Origin: Malurus cyaneus samueli | Taxonomy: Eukaryota; Chordata; Aves; Passeriformes; Maluridae | DNA: 64,000 nt | Assembly: GCA_009741485.1 (NCBI GenBank) | Contig: CM019219.1 | Location: forward strand, 33,266,367-33,330,366 | Reading direction: 5' to 3' | Shown here: positions 23,301-37,135 of the stretch, in pieces | How positions within the stretch are numbered: the first letter of the stretch is position 1 | How the letters are laid out: every line of letters starts with the position of its first letter | Program-made: the position numbers and the translations under genes | The notes under the pieces: generated by a model | Seen by the model: the letters and a program-made list of their open reading frames with translations, nothing else | The model's database searches: none | Told to the model about the DNA's origin: nothing

Positions 23301-25149
23301 TTAAAATGCGTATTTACATTTACTGTTAGAATTTCCAGGTTTGTCCTCTTAAAAAATGCATTTACAGTACAAAACCTCATTAAACAGAGAGCTGTAAATG
23401 TCTCACTGGGGATGTATCACAGCAGCTTTACATATTCTCAGCCATCTTTCTGGGAATTCAGAGTATCCCCTTTCTGCAGGCATCAGGAGCGAAATAAAAC
23501 TGCTTGGACAGGCAAAAGCCATAAAACCGACATAACAGAGAGAAACAAAGCGATGCCAAAACAGGAGTGCCAGAATGGCTCTACTTGAACAAAAACCTGG
23601 GATGGACACAAACTGCCCTTTGCAGCACCGCGGAGTGGACAGAGAGCAAAACCTTCTGAGAGGGACTCACATTCAAAGGGCTCTGAGGCAAAGGGGCTGT
23701 GCTGTGCTGTAATGTCACATCATTTCTGGGATCACAGAGCACTCACTGTGAAGGGGAAGGTAAAAACTTTATCTTGGACCCGTCCCAACATCACTCATGG
23801 GAAACTCACAGGTAAGAATCCTGAATTTGCATTTCGTCATAATGTGGATTTTTTTTTCCTAGCATTTGTATTTTCTTGGTTGATTTAATTAACTTCTTGC
23901 TATGCTCAAAAACTTGGAGAGGATTTGCTTTAAGCTCTTACATCTCTAGCCTACATTAAGACATTTTAAGCTTTAAACCTCTAGAACATTTAATGGATTC
24001 AAACAATTTAGGAAGGAAGGAAAAAGTACTGACAAAATGCACCCAAGCTGAACATTTTTGCATTAACTTTCTATTTGGCACAACTTAAAATTTATCTTAA
24101 GATGGTCTAGAAACTCCTGAATGGACCCAGTCACAGCATCACAGCAGAAACATACTTTATTTTCCATGAAATAGAACGTCGTGGGCTGGGAAAGAAAGAG
24201 ATGGGGAGCAGGGGGGATGGGACAGAAAGAGCTATTATAAACTGAAGCATAAAAAGACTGCAGTAAACACTAACTAAAAGCGCTGCTTCAGGGAAGCAAC
24301 TTTTGGAGCCCATTAAATTGAGAGTTTTGGCTTTGAAAACATGCTGGGAAAAACGCGGTATGACACAGAAAGCTAATCCAGACAGGGAAGTGAAAGGCAA
24401 TAGTTACAGGTGACTGTGAAAAGAAGCTCAGGCATACACAAAAAGAGATGCTTTTTTGCAGTACATGGTGGACCTGGCCTTGAAAATGCCTCCCTCTCTG
24501 TATTATTCATATTTCCAAATATTTATTTTATCTGCACTGACAGAGCAGTTCTCTTCCATTTGCTGTCTAATACACAGAGCATTAATAGTGCACCCTTAAA
24601 ATTGACTCCACCCCATGAAATACCAATCCTTCCAAAATGTGACAGGAGTAATTCTCGCAGATAATTTCCTTTTAACCTGATGGTTAAGTGGGACAGAAAA
24701 CACCCCTTTCTGGTAATCTCCTCATTTTTATCCACACAGAGATCTTCAGGCAGGCCATTGAACCTGGCTGGTGTTGGTACCCGTTACATCAATGACATGA
24801 CAGACACAAGCCTTGTCTGCCCCACATGGGACTGGAAGAAGATCTGTCTTGAAAATCAGCTAAACACGATTCTGGAGACCTACTCACCCTTCAAGCCGTA
24901 GCTCAAGCTCTTTCCCTCCTTCTGCTCTGCCCTCCCTCATAAGCACACAAGGCTTGGCCCTCTCTCCCTTGGATATGAATGTGGCTGAAGGAACACAAGC
25001 AGTGCTGAAAAGGAACATGATCTTCACCATTCCTGCCCCCTGAAGAAGCCACAGACACAATTCCTGTTTTTCCACTCGTCCTCCATTTAGAAAGGAGCTA
25101 TCAGCTGGCTTTTTGCTCAGCCAGCTGAAGCACCATGAAAAGCACCACA
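20346..25149. other. Intergenic or intronic sequence, no gene seen
   Basis: Nearly 5 kb without a recognised repeat. A 168-codon minus-strand frame (22701-23207) has no motif I know. A TGACTCAGC (NF-E2/MARE-type) site lies at 22089-22097. A homeodomain-type TTAATTAGC lies near 23257. Confidence 0.45.
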
Positions 25150-25202
25150 AGCCAGTTGGACTCAATGATCTCTAAGGCCTCTTCCAATCTGAATTATTCT
25201 AG
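25150..25202 (+). mobile_element. CR1-type 3' tail remnant
   Basis: The sequence 'ttggactcaatgatctctaa' followed by 'ggcctcttccaatctgaatt' and 'attct' resembles the sense 3' terminus of CR1 elements. Only about 50 bases are recognisable, so it is either an old copy or an extreme 5' truncation. Confidence 0.55.
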
Positions 25203-26652
25203 AAATAAACACATTCACAAGATATCCTCCTGAGCTCAGTTTTTAGTACTCATGACCCTCAAGGTCATTGCAATAAAAATGCTGTGCTACACAAATCATA
25301 ATGTCTGATCTAAACTGTCACCTTCCTAAAAAGTGCATTACACAAGAGTTATCTTATTCTTCTAATATTTCTAGGAATGGTGGGATTTGCGCACTTGTCA
25401 ATGGTGTAACTTGCACGAGTTCATTGCTGTCCATGCATGTGTGATGGAGTGGCCTGGACAGTGGTGGCACAGAAATCAGACACAGAAATGGGGCCAGAAC
25501 ACACCAAGGGCTGTGTCAGAGATATGGACTTGGGGGAAGCTGCTTCTTCCAGTTTTGTGTTCCTGTTATTTCTCAAGAGCTGCCTGCCACCTTAACTGAT
25601 TTGAACAAATACTTCAGTGGTCTAAATACCATCCCCTGAGAGGTGACTTCTTCGTTAACATGGCCATGAGTGGGGTTCAATCCCCCTGTAGATAATGCAG
25701 AATGGCAGGGATTGGCAGAGGATACACACTGTCAGTAATCTATTTGTAGGTTCCATGAGTCTGCCTGAGCTGTCCAAAGCAATGTGAGGATGCCAGTCTG
25801 AAGGAAACCTAGAATGTGATGCTGGTGGGATGCTCTCAGACAGCAGCTGGGACCCCAGCAGATGGGAGGTGTTGCCCCACTGCCCTGGCTGGAGCTGTGG
25901 CAGCTCCCAGCCTCCAGAATCACCACACCAAGCCTGCAGGAAGCAGAAAGCCACAGCTCAGGAAACATTGCGGATTTCAGGACATTCATTTGCACCCCCT
26001 CAGATGGGATGCAGGTGCTCCAGACTCTGCTCTTGAAGCGAACAGGTGAATCTCAGAGCGAGGTGGGTGCTCACAGCTGCAGAGCCCATAACTCACATGT
26101 GCTGCTGCTGCAAGGACCGCCTTTAAATTCTGCTCACGTCTCACTGGGACTGGGCTGTGCAGAGCAGAAAGGAGCATAATGAACCCCCACTTATGTGCTC
26201 TGCTTGCTCTAATTTTGTTTCTCACTGTGAGTTTAAACTACTTCAGCATTTCCCTCCTTTCTTTTGAAAAGAGGTAGAGACAATGTCATTCTAGTCCTGT
26301 TCCAAGCAGATTTTGGAATGGGTGCTGAAGGCTTGCTAGTGTGAAAATAATACAATTCACCCTCTGGGTATACAGTTAGGGCTTTCAATCAGAAAAATCT
26401 GAAAGCTGTAATGCTGTTTCTGTACCCTCATTTTAAGATCTCATTTAGCAGACCTACATAATTTTGCTCTGAGGGACCCCTGGGCTGACTCAACAAGCAA
26501 AGAAAAATTTTGTCACTGGCCTATGATGCCAGCTAAAGCCCCAAAATCTGGAAATGTAAGCCAGCTGTTAGCACATATAATTTCCACAGTCCCTGTGCTG
26601 GGTGTACACACCAGGGATACTGGGAAAAGGACACAAGGAGAACCAAAGGGGA
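25203..26652. other. Intergenic sequence, no gene seen
   Basis: Unique-looking sequence. A B-box-like 'ggggttcaatcccc' at 25672 was examined as a tRNA and dismissed. No other structure was noted. Confidence 0.5.
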
Positions 26653-26728
26653 CCATCCTACTCCCAGGACCCCATCCTACTCCCACAGCACCATCCTGCT
26701 CCCAGGGATCATCATGCTCCCAGGGCTC
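26653..26728. repeat. 19-bp tandem repeat, 4 units
   Basis: Units of the type CCATCCTACTCCCAGGACC start at 26653, 26672, 26691 and 26709. The last unit is shorter or more diverged. Confidence 0.85.
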
Positions 26729-26799
26729 CAGTTTCCAGAGGTGCTCACCTAATGGGTGAAACTTGCACCCTGTGCTCTCAGCATGGGAGTTTCCTCACT

Positions 26800-27075
26800 G
26801 ACATAGAATGGACTCAATTGGAAGAGATCCATAAGGACCATCCAGTCCCACTCCTGTCCTGCCCAGACACCTCAACAATCCCCACTGTGCATCCCTGGCA
26901 GCGCTGTCCAAACACTCCTGGAGCTCTGGCAGCCTCAGGGTTGGAACCATTCCCTGGGGAGCCTGGGCAGCGCCAGCACCCTCTGGGGACAGAAGAACCT
27001 TTCCCTGCTCTCCACTCTGAGCCTGCCCTGGCCCAGCTCCAGCATTCTGGGTCCTGTCACTCGCCATCAGAGAGA
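26800..27075 (-). mobile_element. CR1 LINE fragment, 3' region (second subfamily)
   Basis: Antisense CR1 in which the 3' end lies at the left ('catagaatggactcaattgg', 'ggaccatccagtcccactcc'). It continues through 'cctggggagcctgggcagcg' and 'gcctgccctggcccagctcc'. It differs from the other antisense copies in the window, which share the 'gggcagggacacctcc' block, so it belongs to a different CR1 subfamily. Confidence 0.85.
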
Positions 27076-28649
27076 AGGGATCAGTGCCTTGTGTCATTGG
27101 CTGTCCCTGGTGAAATGGGACACAGCAAAACCCGAGCAAACATGCCCAGTCTGACATTTTTTCCTCACAGAAAGATGGGAGATGTGGGGCTAGGAACGGC
27201 ATTGGATCCTTCCACACAAGGAGTTCTGCCTGAGCCAGGGTGCTCAGACTGCAGCTCATGCCAGTGCCCTTCCCTGCTGTGCTGAGCCACGGCAGCACCC
27301 TCAGCCCAGAGGGATGGAAGGCATTTATACACCACAGCTGCCAGGACCATGCCCTTGCAGCGGGGCTGAGGAAGGGGAGCTTGGAAATTGTACAGTCATC
27401 CCTAGCCTTCAAACAAAAGCGTTATTGTAAGTGATGACATTCAGTTTCAGTTGTAAAATTCTGCACCATGAATGAGATTAAAAACATAACAGAACTTTCA
27501 AACATTAACATATTTCCTTATTATGCTATTCTAAATAAATATAACCACGAAGGACATTCAAAAATAAATCAACAAGGCATCTAGGCTAAGAAAAATTTCA
27601 GCAAATCTCACGTTGTTGCATAACTCAAACATTATTTATTTATTTATAGATATTTGAAGCATCTGACACTCTCCTACTGTCATAGAGAGGATCCTCAACT
27701 ACAGTGACTGATGCTGATGCCAGTTATTGTGCACTCAATTTTATTTTTTTTTTTTTGCAATTTTTTGTAGAGTCCCAGCAATATCTTAAAATTTTCTTTC
27801 TAGATACAGAGCTGAAGTGCACTGGCTGAAAGAGTTTAAAATGACAGAGAAGTGGTAAACATCAAAGAAAGGGAACAAATTCTCTGCCCTGAAGAAAGAG
27901 TAAAGAGTTATGCTGTACAGCCCTGCCTCAGAACTAGTCAAAATCTGTACTGAAAGCAGATTTTCCTTGACAAACAAAATAACCCTTTTCATTTATGTAA
28001 ACCACAGTCATGAAGTGAACAGATTCAGTGAACAAATATGGAGGAAAATGGTCCATGTCCAACCAGTGACAGAGCCCCTGAGCTGTGGCTGGACAGAAAC
28101 ATTTGGTTTCCTGTGAAATGCTGTCTGCTTTCACCCGTATAAGCTTGATTAACCAGTGCACTGGTGCACAAGAATAGAACACCAGAAGTTACATTCAGAA
28201 AGCAGAGAGATTGGTCCTAAAAAGCAAATGTGCAACCATATAAAGTGGAATTAACACAAGTTTTGTTTTTTATTTTATCGTCCTTTTGGTACGTACAGAG
28301 GAAGGTGAAAAGCCTCAAGCCCTGCTGCAAATATCCCCCCACAGACCTGCAGCACAGAGGTTACAAAGGGCTGGGCTACAAAGTCCCCTCAGAAAAGCTC
28401 AGATGAAAATTCTCAGCTATCCAAGCATCTGCTCATTGCAGGGAGCTTTAAACAAGGAAATTCAACTGTCCAGACAATCTTCATTTGTCAGTGCTCTTCT
28501 CCACAGAGTGAGAATAATCCCAAGACTTTACATGAATAGGCAGCCAATAACTAATGTGCTTGCTTACTAAACACCTCAGCTTTACAGACTCCCTCTCCTT
28601 ACAGAAAGGGAGAACAGCTCCTGCCATATTCCCTGTGCCAGCTGTCAAG

Positions 28650-28668
28650 TGTTAGCTACGGGCTAACA
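28650..28668. other. Inverted repeat TGTTAGC-TACGG-GCTAACA
   Basis: Seven-base perfect arms with a five-base spacer. It lies 26 bases left of a homeodomain-type palindrome at 28695-28704. Function unknown. Confidence 0.35.
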
Positions 28669-28694
28669 TGGCTTTCAAAACTTTATCATCCAGC

Positions 28695-28704
28695 GCTAAT
28701 TAGC
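28695..28704. promoter_or_regulatory. Homeodomain-type palindrome GCTAATTAGC
   Basis: A perfect 10-bp palindrome built on TAATTA, the core bound by many homeodomain proteins, followed within ten bases by another TAAT (28706-28709). The same 10-mer is at the centre of the 16-bp palindrome at 55943-55958. Binding is inferred. Confidence 0.35.
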
Positions 28705-31700
28705 CCTAATGGACCTAAGCAATATAAAGTTCTTTGATTGTTTTTGTTTGGACGTCATTTCCCTTGAACAGATTTTAAGCCGTGGGCAATGCTGTTCTCT
28801 GCTGCTGTATCCTTCTGCCGAGCTCCCACCGGTCCAGTTCTGCTGTGAGCAAAGCAAAGCAAACCCACGAGGATCACTGCTGGACCATTTCACAGAGCAA
28901 AACCCAATCTGCAATTCCAAACAGGGAGAGTGTCCAATTACCTCTGGGTTGTCTGTATCACTGTCTGCAACCAAACAGTTCCAAATTCTGCTCAGCTCAC
29001 TTTTGGAAAGAATGGATAGAGAGCTGTTCACTGAGATTTTATTGCCAGACATCAGCATTTATTTCCTCCGGCATATTCTAATAGCTCATCTGACTCCATC
29101 TGGCCTTTGTTTGGTTCCTTTTCTGTTTCTTGCAACACCCTGGCTTTAGTGGGATCCCAGAGAGTTACCATCACAAATCAGGGAGCAGAGAGCAGGATGG
29201 ACAGGCTCCCTGCAGGCAGCTGCTCACAGAGCCCCAGAGCAGCCCAGTGCAGCTCTGGGAGCTCCTGAGACCAGCCAACCCTGCAGAACCTTCCACGGCG
29301 TCTGAACGTGGCCAGCACAAACATTCTTGCTCTGCTTTTTGCCTGATCCACGCTCTTCCCTCTCTGCTCCTGCTCTTCCCTCCCCACACAGGTGCTTCAG
29401 AAGATCAGACCTCACCTGTCAGCAATGGACCTGCTCCTTGAGTCAACAATGTCACAAAGTCCATGGTTGTGCTGCAGTGAACAGAGCAATAACGAACGGC
29501 GTCCATACAGAAAAGAAGTACAGACAGAAGTGTTCAATGGGATGCTGGCATCTAAACAGAATAGAAATCCTGTTTTCTGCATGACTAAAACAGAGGCAGA
29601 TAGCAATGGAGCTGGAAAATAAAGCCATAGGTGTGGGTTGTTTTCTTTACCAACATGAATGATTTATTTTCGAATGACAGCACATCAAATTTCACACATT
29701 CCTCTAACAGGCTTCTGGGTCTTTATTCCCATTTGTGATGTGTTGTTCAAAAGATCAAAAATTCTGATTTGAGAAATTCCTGTAAATAATCTCTCCTAAG
29801 ATGGCTCTAAAGATTCCATAGGTAACATCTACCTGCAGGAAATGATACACTGGCATCTTATTGAACAGTCCAAAAGGTAAAATTTAAAAGCAAACTACTT
29901 TTCAAGAAAACTTCTGCATTTATTTTGAAAATGTGTTCTTTAAAACAAAGAAAATGAGATGTGTTGGAAACTGCCTGTTCAATATGAGTCAAACCCCAAG
30001 AGCCAAAAATGCAAAACAAATTAACGCTTTAAAACTTAGTAAAGGAAGGATTTCACAATAGAAATCATCACGTCAATACTTACGGTTCTGATCCCCTTAT
30101 GTCGAGGGAGTAGAGAAGGATTGGAAAACATTGAAAGGGTGGCTGGAATGATTAGAGACAAGAAATTGTTTCTGACTATGGGATGATTTGATTGGCATCC
30201 TCCTGCCAGGAAACAGAAACCGGGGCAGGAGAGGTTAGAGGGCTCTAAAATCATGTTGGGCACAGCAAACAATGCTCACTGCTCACCATCTCTCCTTTCT
30301 TGAAATTCAGAGGCTTTTGCAGCAAAAGAGCAGTTGTCATTCCAGACTGTGTTGTGTGAAAAACTCCTTCCATCAGGCTGAGTTAGAGAGTGACAGATCT
30401 CCACGTATCTCCGATTTCAAATCCGTGTGATCTACAGAGTTAATTCCCTGAATACCCTAAATGTGAACTGCCCCACAGAATTCAGCAATCCCTAAGAACA
30501 GCCATTACTTACCTCTGGTGTCATTTGTCAACAACCAGACATTGGCACCTGCTTCCAACAGGCATTTAACCCAAGGAGAAAGAAAACAAGTAGAGCATGC
30601 AAATAAACTAAATTCCTGAGAGTTTACATTTATTTTTCAGACCATAACTCAGATTTTAAAATCCCTAAATCTGAACAGTTTTGTGGTAGCTTACATCTCT
30701 GCAGTGTGGTAATCAAAATTGTCCCAAAGCTCAGCTCTCAAACAATTTCCAGATCTAAGCACCCAAAGTTGTATGTGGAGGAAGGAGTGGATAGGTGGCA
30801 GCTCCAGCAATTCTGGATGCTCAGGGATCACTATCACCTGCCTGGTTCAGGCTTTGCCATCAGATTTCCTCCCAAAAACCAGACTGCTCCCAGCAGCTCA
30901 GGCTCCAAAGGGCTTTCTCATTTTCTGTGTTCAGCTCACCCACCAAGATGTAGCTGCCCTGGAGGGTCAGAAACAAAAATAAATGAAATATATTTTCATC
31001 AAAGTATTAATCTGCCAAAACTAAAGCTTCCAGTAGGATTTGGAACATTTGGGACATCCAGCTTGCTTCAAAAGGAGAGAAAGTCACAGGATATTTCTGA
31101 AAATGCCCTAACAGCTGCCACAGAAGTGCCCTTATTCCCGAAATCCTTCAGGAATCAAATCCACTGTCTTTTGATGTTCAACCCTGACACAGTGAGGAAA
31201 GGGAACTGCAAAACACAACAGGTTATGTCACTTCAAGAGGCAAACTGAGGCCTTTGAACATGAAAAAGATCCTCTGTGGAGCAGAAGGAGAATTAATGCT
31301 CTCAACTGGTGGTCTCTGGTATCCCCTCCATCAACTTTAAGGCCTGCTTTGAAACAGAGTTTTCACTGCTGGTCAAGCTTGAAAGGTCAGCTTCTCACAG
31401 AACCTCAGCTTGAGGCTTGGAGTGCTTTAGCTTGGCTTTACCTGGGTGAAGGCTCACCATTTCCATTTCTTAACACCTAAAGTGCCCCATTATCAGATTA
31501 AATGCCAAATATCAACAGCAGCACTGTTGCAAACTGACTTGATTTACACTGTCTGAAAATTCAGAAGGGCAGAAATCAGTTGAATGTGCAGGGACATGTT
31601 AGGAAAGAAAGAACAGAGATTATTTGTGATTCCCATTTTCTGTACTTAGCATCTTGCAACAGGGACCAGGCTTTTAACCTCCAAATCACGATGTGAGGAA

Positions 31701-34443
31701 GGGTAGATGCTATTCGAAGGAGCTGCTTCCAAAGACATAAAAATTGTAATGAAGGTTATAGAGACAAACTGAAACTTTTAAGGAGAATAGAGCAAGTAAG
31801 AGAGAACAGCTTCATATGGCTGGACAATTTATTTCATTATAGATACTGCAGTCTGCTGTTAATGAGCAACTTCACCATTCACAATTAAAGCTTTCTTAAG
31901 GGAAAATACTAGCACACTGCTGGGAACCCAAGGGCCCCCACAAATCCAACATGCTATTTCTTACATGACAAAGGTTTCTGAATTAAATGCCAGCTAAACC
32001 CATTTCCCAGATGGTAATTCAGGCCAGGTAAAGCTCATGACCCAAACCTTTCAACAGGAGCACGCAGCAAAGCTTTACAAATGGCATTTGGTGACCAAGA
32101 CAGGAGTCCCACCTTTGAGGGTTCTGGCTGCTGATCTTCCAGGCAACGTGGGGAAAAGAGTCAAGTACACTCCCTGAAAGGTATTGAAACAGCAGTGCAA
32201 TGGGCAGATAACTACTGGACTGTGTTTTGGCATAGCCACCTAAATTCATTATACCACAAGCAATTTTGGATTCTCTCCTGGGGGCAAGGTAACAACAGTG
32301 AGTGCTGATGTTCGGCAGGAGTTCTGGGAGGATGTGGGTGACCAGGGGCAGAGAGGCAGGAAGGATGCTACACCAGGGCCTAGGGGCTCACAGCTCATCC
32401 CCTCTGTCCATTCATCAATCCCTTCTCACCAGCCAATCCTCCACCCCTAGCAAGGTGTGCTCCGGTTCCCTGGGGAATCGGGGAGGCAGCCACTGCTCCA
32501 TCACAGAGCTGAGCAAGGGGTCAGCCTTGCCTGGCGTCTCCAGCCTCGCCTCTCCTGCCGCCAGGACTCTCTCTCCAACCTTCTTAGGATGTACTCAGGC
32601 TCTTACATCAGGGGAGAGACCTTGGATCTTAATGAAAAACTTCTTTTTTCCCTACCATGCCTCAAAAGACAGCTCAGAGCGAGTCCTGTTGCTTTCCTTA
32701 TTTTCCTGAGCCTGCTGCCTTTGCTGATCTATATGCAAACAACACACACGGGTGTATAAACAGCCCCATATTTCCTGCTTGCCCTCCATTTCTGGTAATT
32801 CCAGGCTTTGTGAGGCACCAGGCAGGAGCACCGAGCACAGAGATGAAAAAGCTGCAGTGGGAATCTTCAGAAAATAGTCAAGGATCAACTTTTCATGCAT
32901 AAGAAAGATGTGCAAGGCTCTTTTCTGGAAAACTATGTATGTAAACATTCACCTGCTTCTGTCCTTGGTGGCCAAATTTGTGTTTGATAACATGTAGACT
33001 GGTCCCTAAATAGTTTTTATTTATAATTATAGGATACCTGAAAGGTATAAAGACTGAGTGAATAAAAAGGAAGATCTATTTTCTTGAAAGGTATCACCAC
33101 AGCTGCAGTTCAGCTACCTTAGCTGGATGGAAACTTCCATGGTCTTCCCTGTTTTAGATGTTAAAATGGATGAAGGAAAGGGAAACAGTAACAGTCTTAA
33201 TTCTCTAAGTGTGTTTCCAGAAAGGATTACGATGAAGAGTTGAATGTTATTTCTTATTTCTCATCTATAAATTCCTGTCACAGCAAAGAGCACAAGCTAG
33301 GAGGACATAAAAAGATAACCAGAATCCCCATCAAATATTGTGCTTATTTCTTGTATAATCTAGATTAAGGTAACTTTCTCATTGCTCTAGCACTACTGGA
33401 TTGTTTTCTGTTTCTGGCTTGCAATGGGCATAAAGCAGAGTGCTGACTTTTAACAACAGGCTATTGAATAACCACAGGAAAGAAACAAAAAAATTCTCTT
33501 ATCTAAACCTGGCATGAAATTAAACCACTCAGTGTAAAGCTGCTCTGACATTAGAATTCATGTTGTAGAGATCTGTTCACCACAAATTTTAGCCACAGTG
33601 AACCAGACCCTCTATGCACATATGCTGGTGTCCCTGTTCTGCTCCTTGTATGAGGCTTGTGAGGAACAGCTGAAACTCAATTTTTGCAGCTGTAAACTGG
33701 AAGCCAAACATATTAACTATAACCATGTACCAGAGCAGATATATCCCAGAAATTTAAAATTTATCTGGAAATTAAAGCAAAATATCCTGTTTCTTTCAAA
33801 CATAGAGCCTCCAAATCCAATATTTTGGTTCTGAATATCTTCTGAAAGCTGAAAACATCAGAATCATTAATTCACAAAAAAAGACGCTTCACTGACAACA
33901 TGAAAAATGCTTTGAATCACATTCCAGAATAAGTACTCCCTTTACATGAGAGATAACTCTTGAGAATTTGTTCTACTACAAAGAACCCTCTTTGTTCAAG
34001 TCCTTCTGCTTCAGACAATACTCTCTGATCAATACAAATCTCACACTGTGGTGGCTGTCTCACTGTGAGCTTTCAACAGCCGTGAGGCAATTATTTAAAC
34101 TACACTTAGGATTATCTGTTAAATAACTGAAGCTGATGAACCGCTTGGAGAGGGGGGAATCACCAATGCAAAAGTGTATCAAGACCTTCAGTCTCTCCCA
34201 GACAGGGTTTCACAACTGGCCAAATGTACTTCACAGCATTATGAGGAGTGTGCAAACCCTTCAGTGGTTGCACATGAACGACCTCGTCCTTATATTGAAC
34301 ATTCCTGTGTGGAAACTCTGGCATGCCTGGCCCAAACTGAGCCCAGATCCATATCTTTAGAGCTTGCCTTGCTGGTCCTTCCTGGAAAACTCAGAGCAGG
34401 GTATGCATGGTCTTGCCACAGAAGGAAGACAAAGCAATCATTT

Positions 34444-34933
34444 TGATGCCTGATGATTTTTGCTTTTCCTTTTTACGCTTTCTGTACCCTCTATGCATCT
34501 GCCTGTACCCCTTAGCCCACATGCTTGTAATTCCTGGAGTTTGATATTCCAGCTTAGTTTAGGAGTTCTGCTGGACAGAGAGACCAAACATCCTGAGGAA
34601 GGAGTCAGTGTACCCTGTGCTATCTTAAACCCGAGCTCAGCCTTGGGTGAAGCCTTCTGTCCAGAATATCTTGTGTAAACTGGGCTCTGGCCTCACCCGG
34701 GGGGAGATTCATTAGAATAGGGGGACATTACTGCATTTGTTAAGTTTCTTATTGGGGAATCCTAGATAGATATGCTAATTCCTGAAACCTATAAAACTTG
34801 TATCCATGCTGTACACGGGTGTGCATTTTGCCATCAAGTTGTGCACCTGGGATCCCAAATACCGAGGTAAAACCCTTTTTATCCCCTTAACCGTGTCTGT
34901 GTCATTATTAAAAGCTGGCCTTTCAAGGCAACA
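34444..34933 (+). mobile_element. Solo LTR, family LTR-B (copy 1)
   Basis: It begins TGATGCC and ends GGCAACA, and is flanked by a perfect 4-bp target-site duplication ATTT (34440-34443 and 34934-34937). A TATAAAA at 34790-34796 and an ATTAAA polyadenylation signal at 34907-34912 lie in the order expected of a sense-orientation LTR. It aligns over its length with 38720-39213. No internal retroviral sequence adjoins it, so it is a solo LTR left by recombination. The 72-codon frame within it is not a gene. Confidence 0.9.
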
Positions 34934-34937
34934 ATTT

Positions 34938-36984
34938 GTCTTGAGCACTGTATGAAACTGGGCCAGACCCACACTGGTAAAGCGAGGGGCAGAAATTTCA
35001 CACACAGACCCCACTCATGAAAGCTGAATTGGTGAAAAGGCATTCTTGCTTTTAGAGAACCAAAATAATGTCAAACCTGACATGTAAAACTGATGGCTTC
35101 AAAGATGCAGTGCAGGGTTTTAATGTGCACTTCTCTTTGGCACATTTGATATTCCAAACCCGCCTACCCTTGAGCACCAAGGTAAAAAGTGACTGAAAGC
35201 CAGAGTATATGAAGTGCCCTCCCTATACTGGAGCTGTGAAAGTGCATTGGACAGTGAAAATATCCATTTCCTAAGAAGAAGGGAAAAAAGGGAATCTATA
35301 CTATCTCTAGAGTGAGCTGAAAAGAGAAAATTAAGCACTACAAGCAGCTCCACAGAACTTAGTTAAAAAGTGCACCTTCATCCAACGAAAAACAGTGAAA
35401 TGTTCTTAATTCTGACAAAAAAATAATTGTTGTAGAATATTTCATTTTATTTACAGTATTCACATCTTTTATTCAAATCCTTCTCCATGCTGTATGAGAA
35501 GCTGAAGGATTTCACTATTTTGTCCTTTGACTGAACAAAAAGGAAATACAAAAAGAAATTATTTAATATAATATATTGTTATTTTAATTTAATAAAATAT
35601 AAAATAAAATATTTGGAATTCTCCCACACAAAGCTTGAGCCTTACCTCACCTGACTGATTTGGCAATGCTTTGGAGAACTTATACGGAATAGTTAATTTC
35701 AAAGATTGGCTACAGAAGAGATGAGATTCCTGCCTTCTCCAAAAGGACAGAAAAAAGAATGCACAATGTGCTTTCTCCTGGAAATGTGGAAGGTAGGACA
35801 CAACATGCAAACAAAACCAGACTCAAAATCAAAGAGCTTGCCATTAAGCCATTTCCATTAAACATTAGCATTCATTTTTAGATATAAAATTAGACATTAT
35901 TCTGAGAATTTTATGTGATGTGCATAATCTTAATATTTTGGAGGGCAACACAGTTAACAAATAGCCAATAGCTTGTACAACAGAACATTATTTAATCCTT
36001 TACACACTCCAGTATTTGTTTATATCATAAGCTTACTGGGAATTTAATAGAAGGAGAGTTTGCCATATAGAAACATCTAATCTCACGCAGACCTTCTTAC
36101 AGTAACCTCATACACACAACAAACAAATGTTCAGCCTGGTACTTGAGGATGCTCACTCACTGGCCAGTGTAACTCTGTTCTTTTTGGTTTGGTAATAGCT
36201 GAGGAATAATCCACTGGCTTTGATCAGCAGAAAACTGTAGCAGAAATGTTATGAATAATCCTACTGACTCATAATTATGTCTTACTGTCATTGTCTTTAC
36301 AATTTTCTATTCGAAAGACTTAGAAGTAATCAAATTGAGGAAAAGCTGCAGTGGGATGAGAGGTGTCTGCAGTGCTCCACCTGATTGTTTATATCAGCTC
36401 TACAATGACAATGAAAACTATTTCACCACTAGCTGTGGGCAATTCACTTTCCCAATTCATTGAAATCCAGAATATTCTCTTTTTAGAAAGAAAGAACTCT
36501 TTTAACACATTTAATTGTAATCAAACAGCACAGCAGAGCTGTCAAGACCCCCACACAAAATTACCATGATCTGGTGGCCCAAACCCTGCAAGGTGCAAAA
36601 TATTAAAACTAACCCACCCAAAGGGGCTGTATCCTAAAGCCAAGCAGAACCATCAGCGAGAGAGATGGAACTTGATTTTATGAAAGAGCATCAGCTGTAA
36701 TGCCAAAATGACTGTTTGGACTCATCTAAACTGAAAAATCATCACTGAAAGGAAAAGTGGTTTTATCAAGTCATTTCTCACAAGAAAACTCTCCCAAATT
36801 ATTCTCATTTCACCTGCAGAGATAAAACCTCATGGGTTTGTAAGAAATTCCTGCTTTGTGTTAGATCAGATTCCTGTGCCCAAAGCGGAAGCCAATCTCA
36901 CAGACCCATAGATATTTTTCCAAACAGACATGGATCTTGTTTGCTGTAGAGCCATGACAAAGCACTTTCCCTCCTCCCTCCCTC
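34938..36984. other. Intergenic sequence, no gene seen
   Basis: AT-rich unique sequence. I looked here for a retroviral internal region between the two LTR-B copies and found no primer-binding site, gag or pol motif. Confidence 0.55.
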
Positions 36985-37135
36985 ATCTTGGAGTCTGTTG
37001 AGGTGGGAAGATTCTGGTCCAGCAGGACATTTCTGGAGTCTGTCTGTTGAGGTGGGAAAATTCTGGACCAGCAGGACATTTCTGGAATCTGACTGTTGAG
37101 GTGGGAAGCTCCTGGACCAGCAGGACATTTCCACA
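36985..37135. repeat. 49-bp tandem repeat, 3 units
   Basis: The block GTTGAGGTGGGAA starts at 36997, 37046 and 37095, each followed by a CTGGNCCAGCAGGACATTTC block. The spacing is exactly 49 bases. The repeats are nearly identical. Two minus-strand frames through it show a short peptide echo, which follows from the DNA repeat. Confidence 0.95.

Larger units (their letters stand above)
27076..34439. other. Intergenic or intronic sequence, no gene seen
   Basis: More than 7 kb with no recognised repeat. Frames of 146 codons (28709-29149) and 180 codons (30706-31248) on the plus strand are open but carry no motif. A palindrome cluster lies at 28650-28704. A GC-richer, CpG-bearing patch at about 32300-32620 is unassigned. 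Confidence 0.45.

Noticed and set aside
25665..25700. tRNA-like B box (ggggttcaatcccc)
   Set aside because: No A box at the right distance, no acceptor stem and no anticodon arm can be drawn around it.
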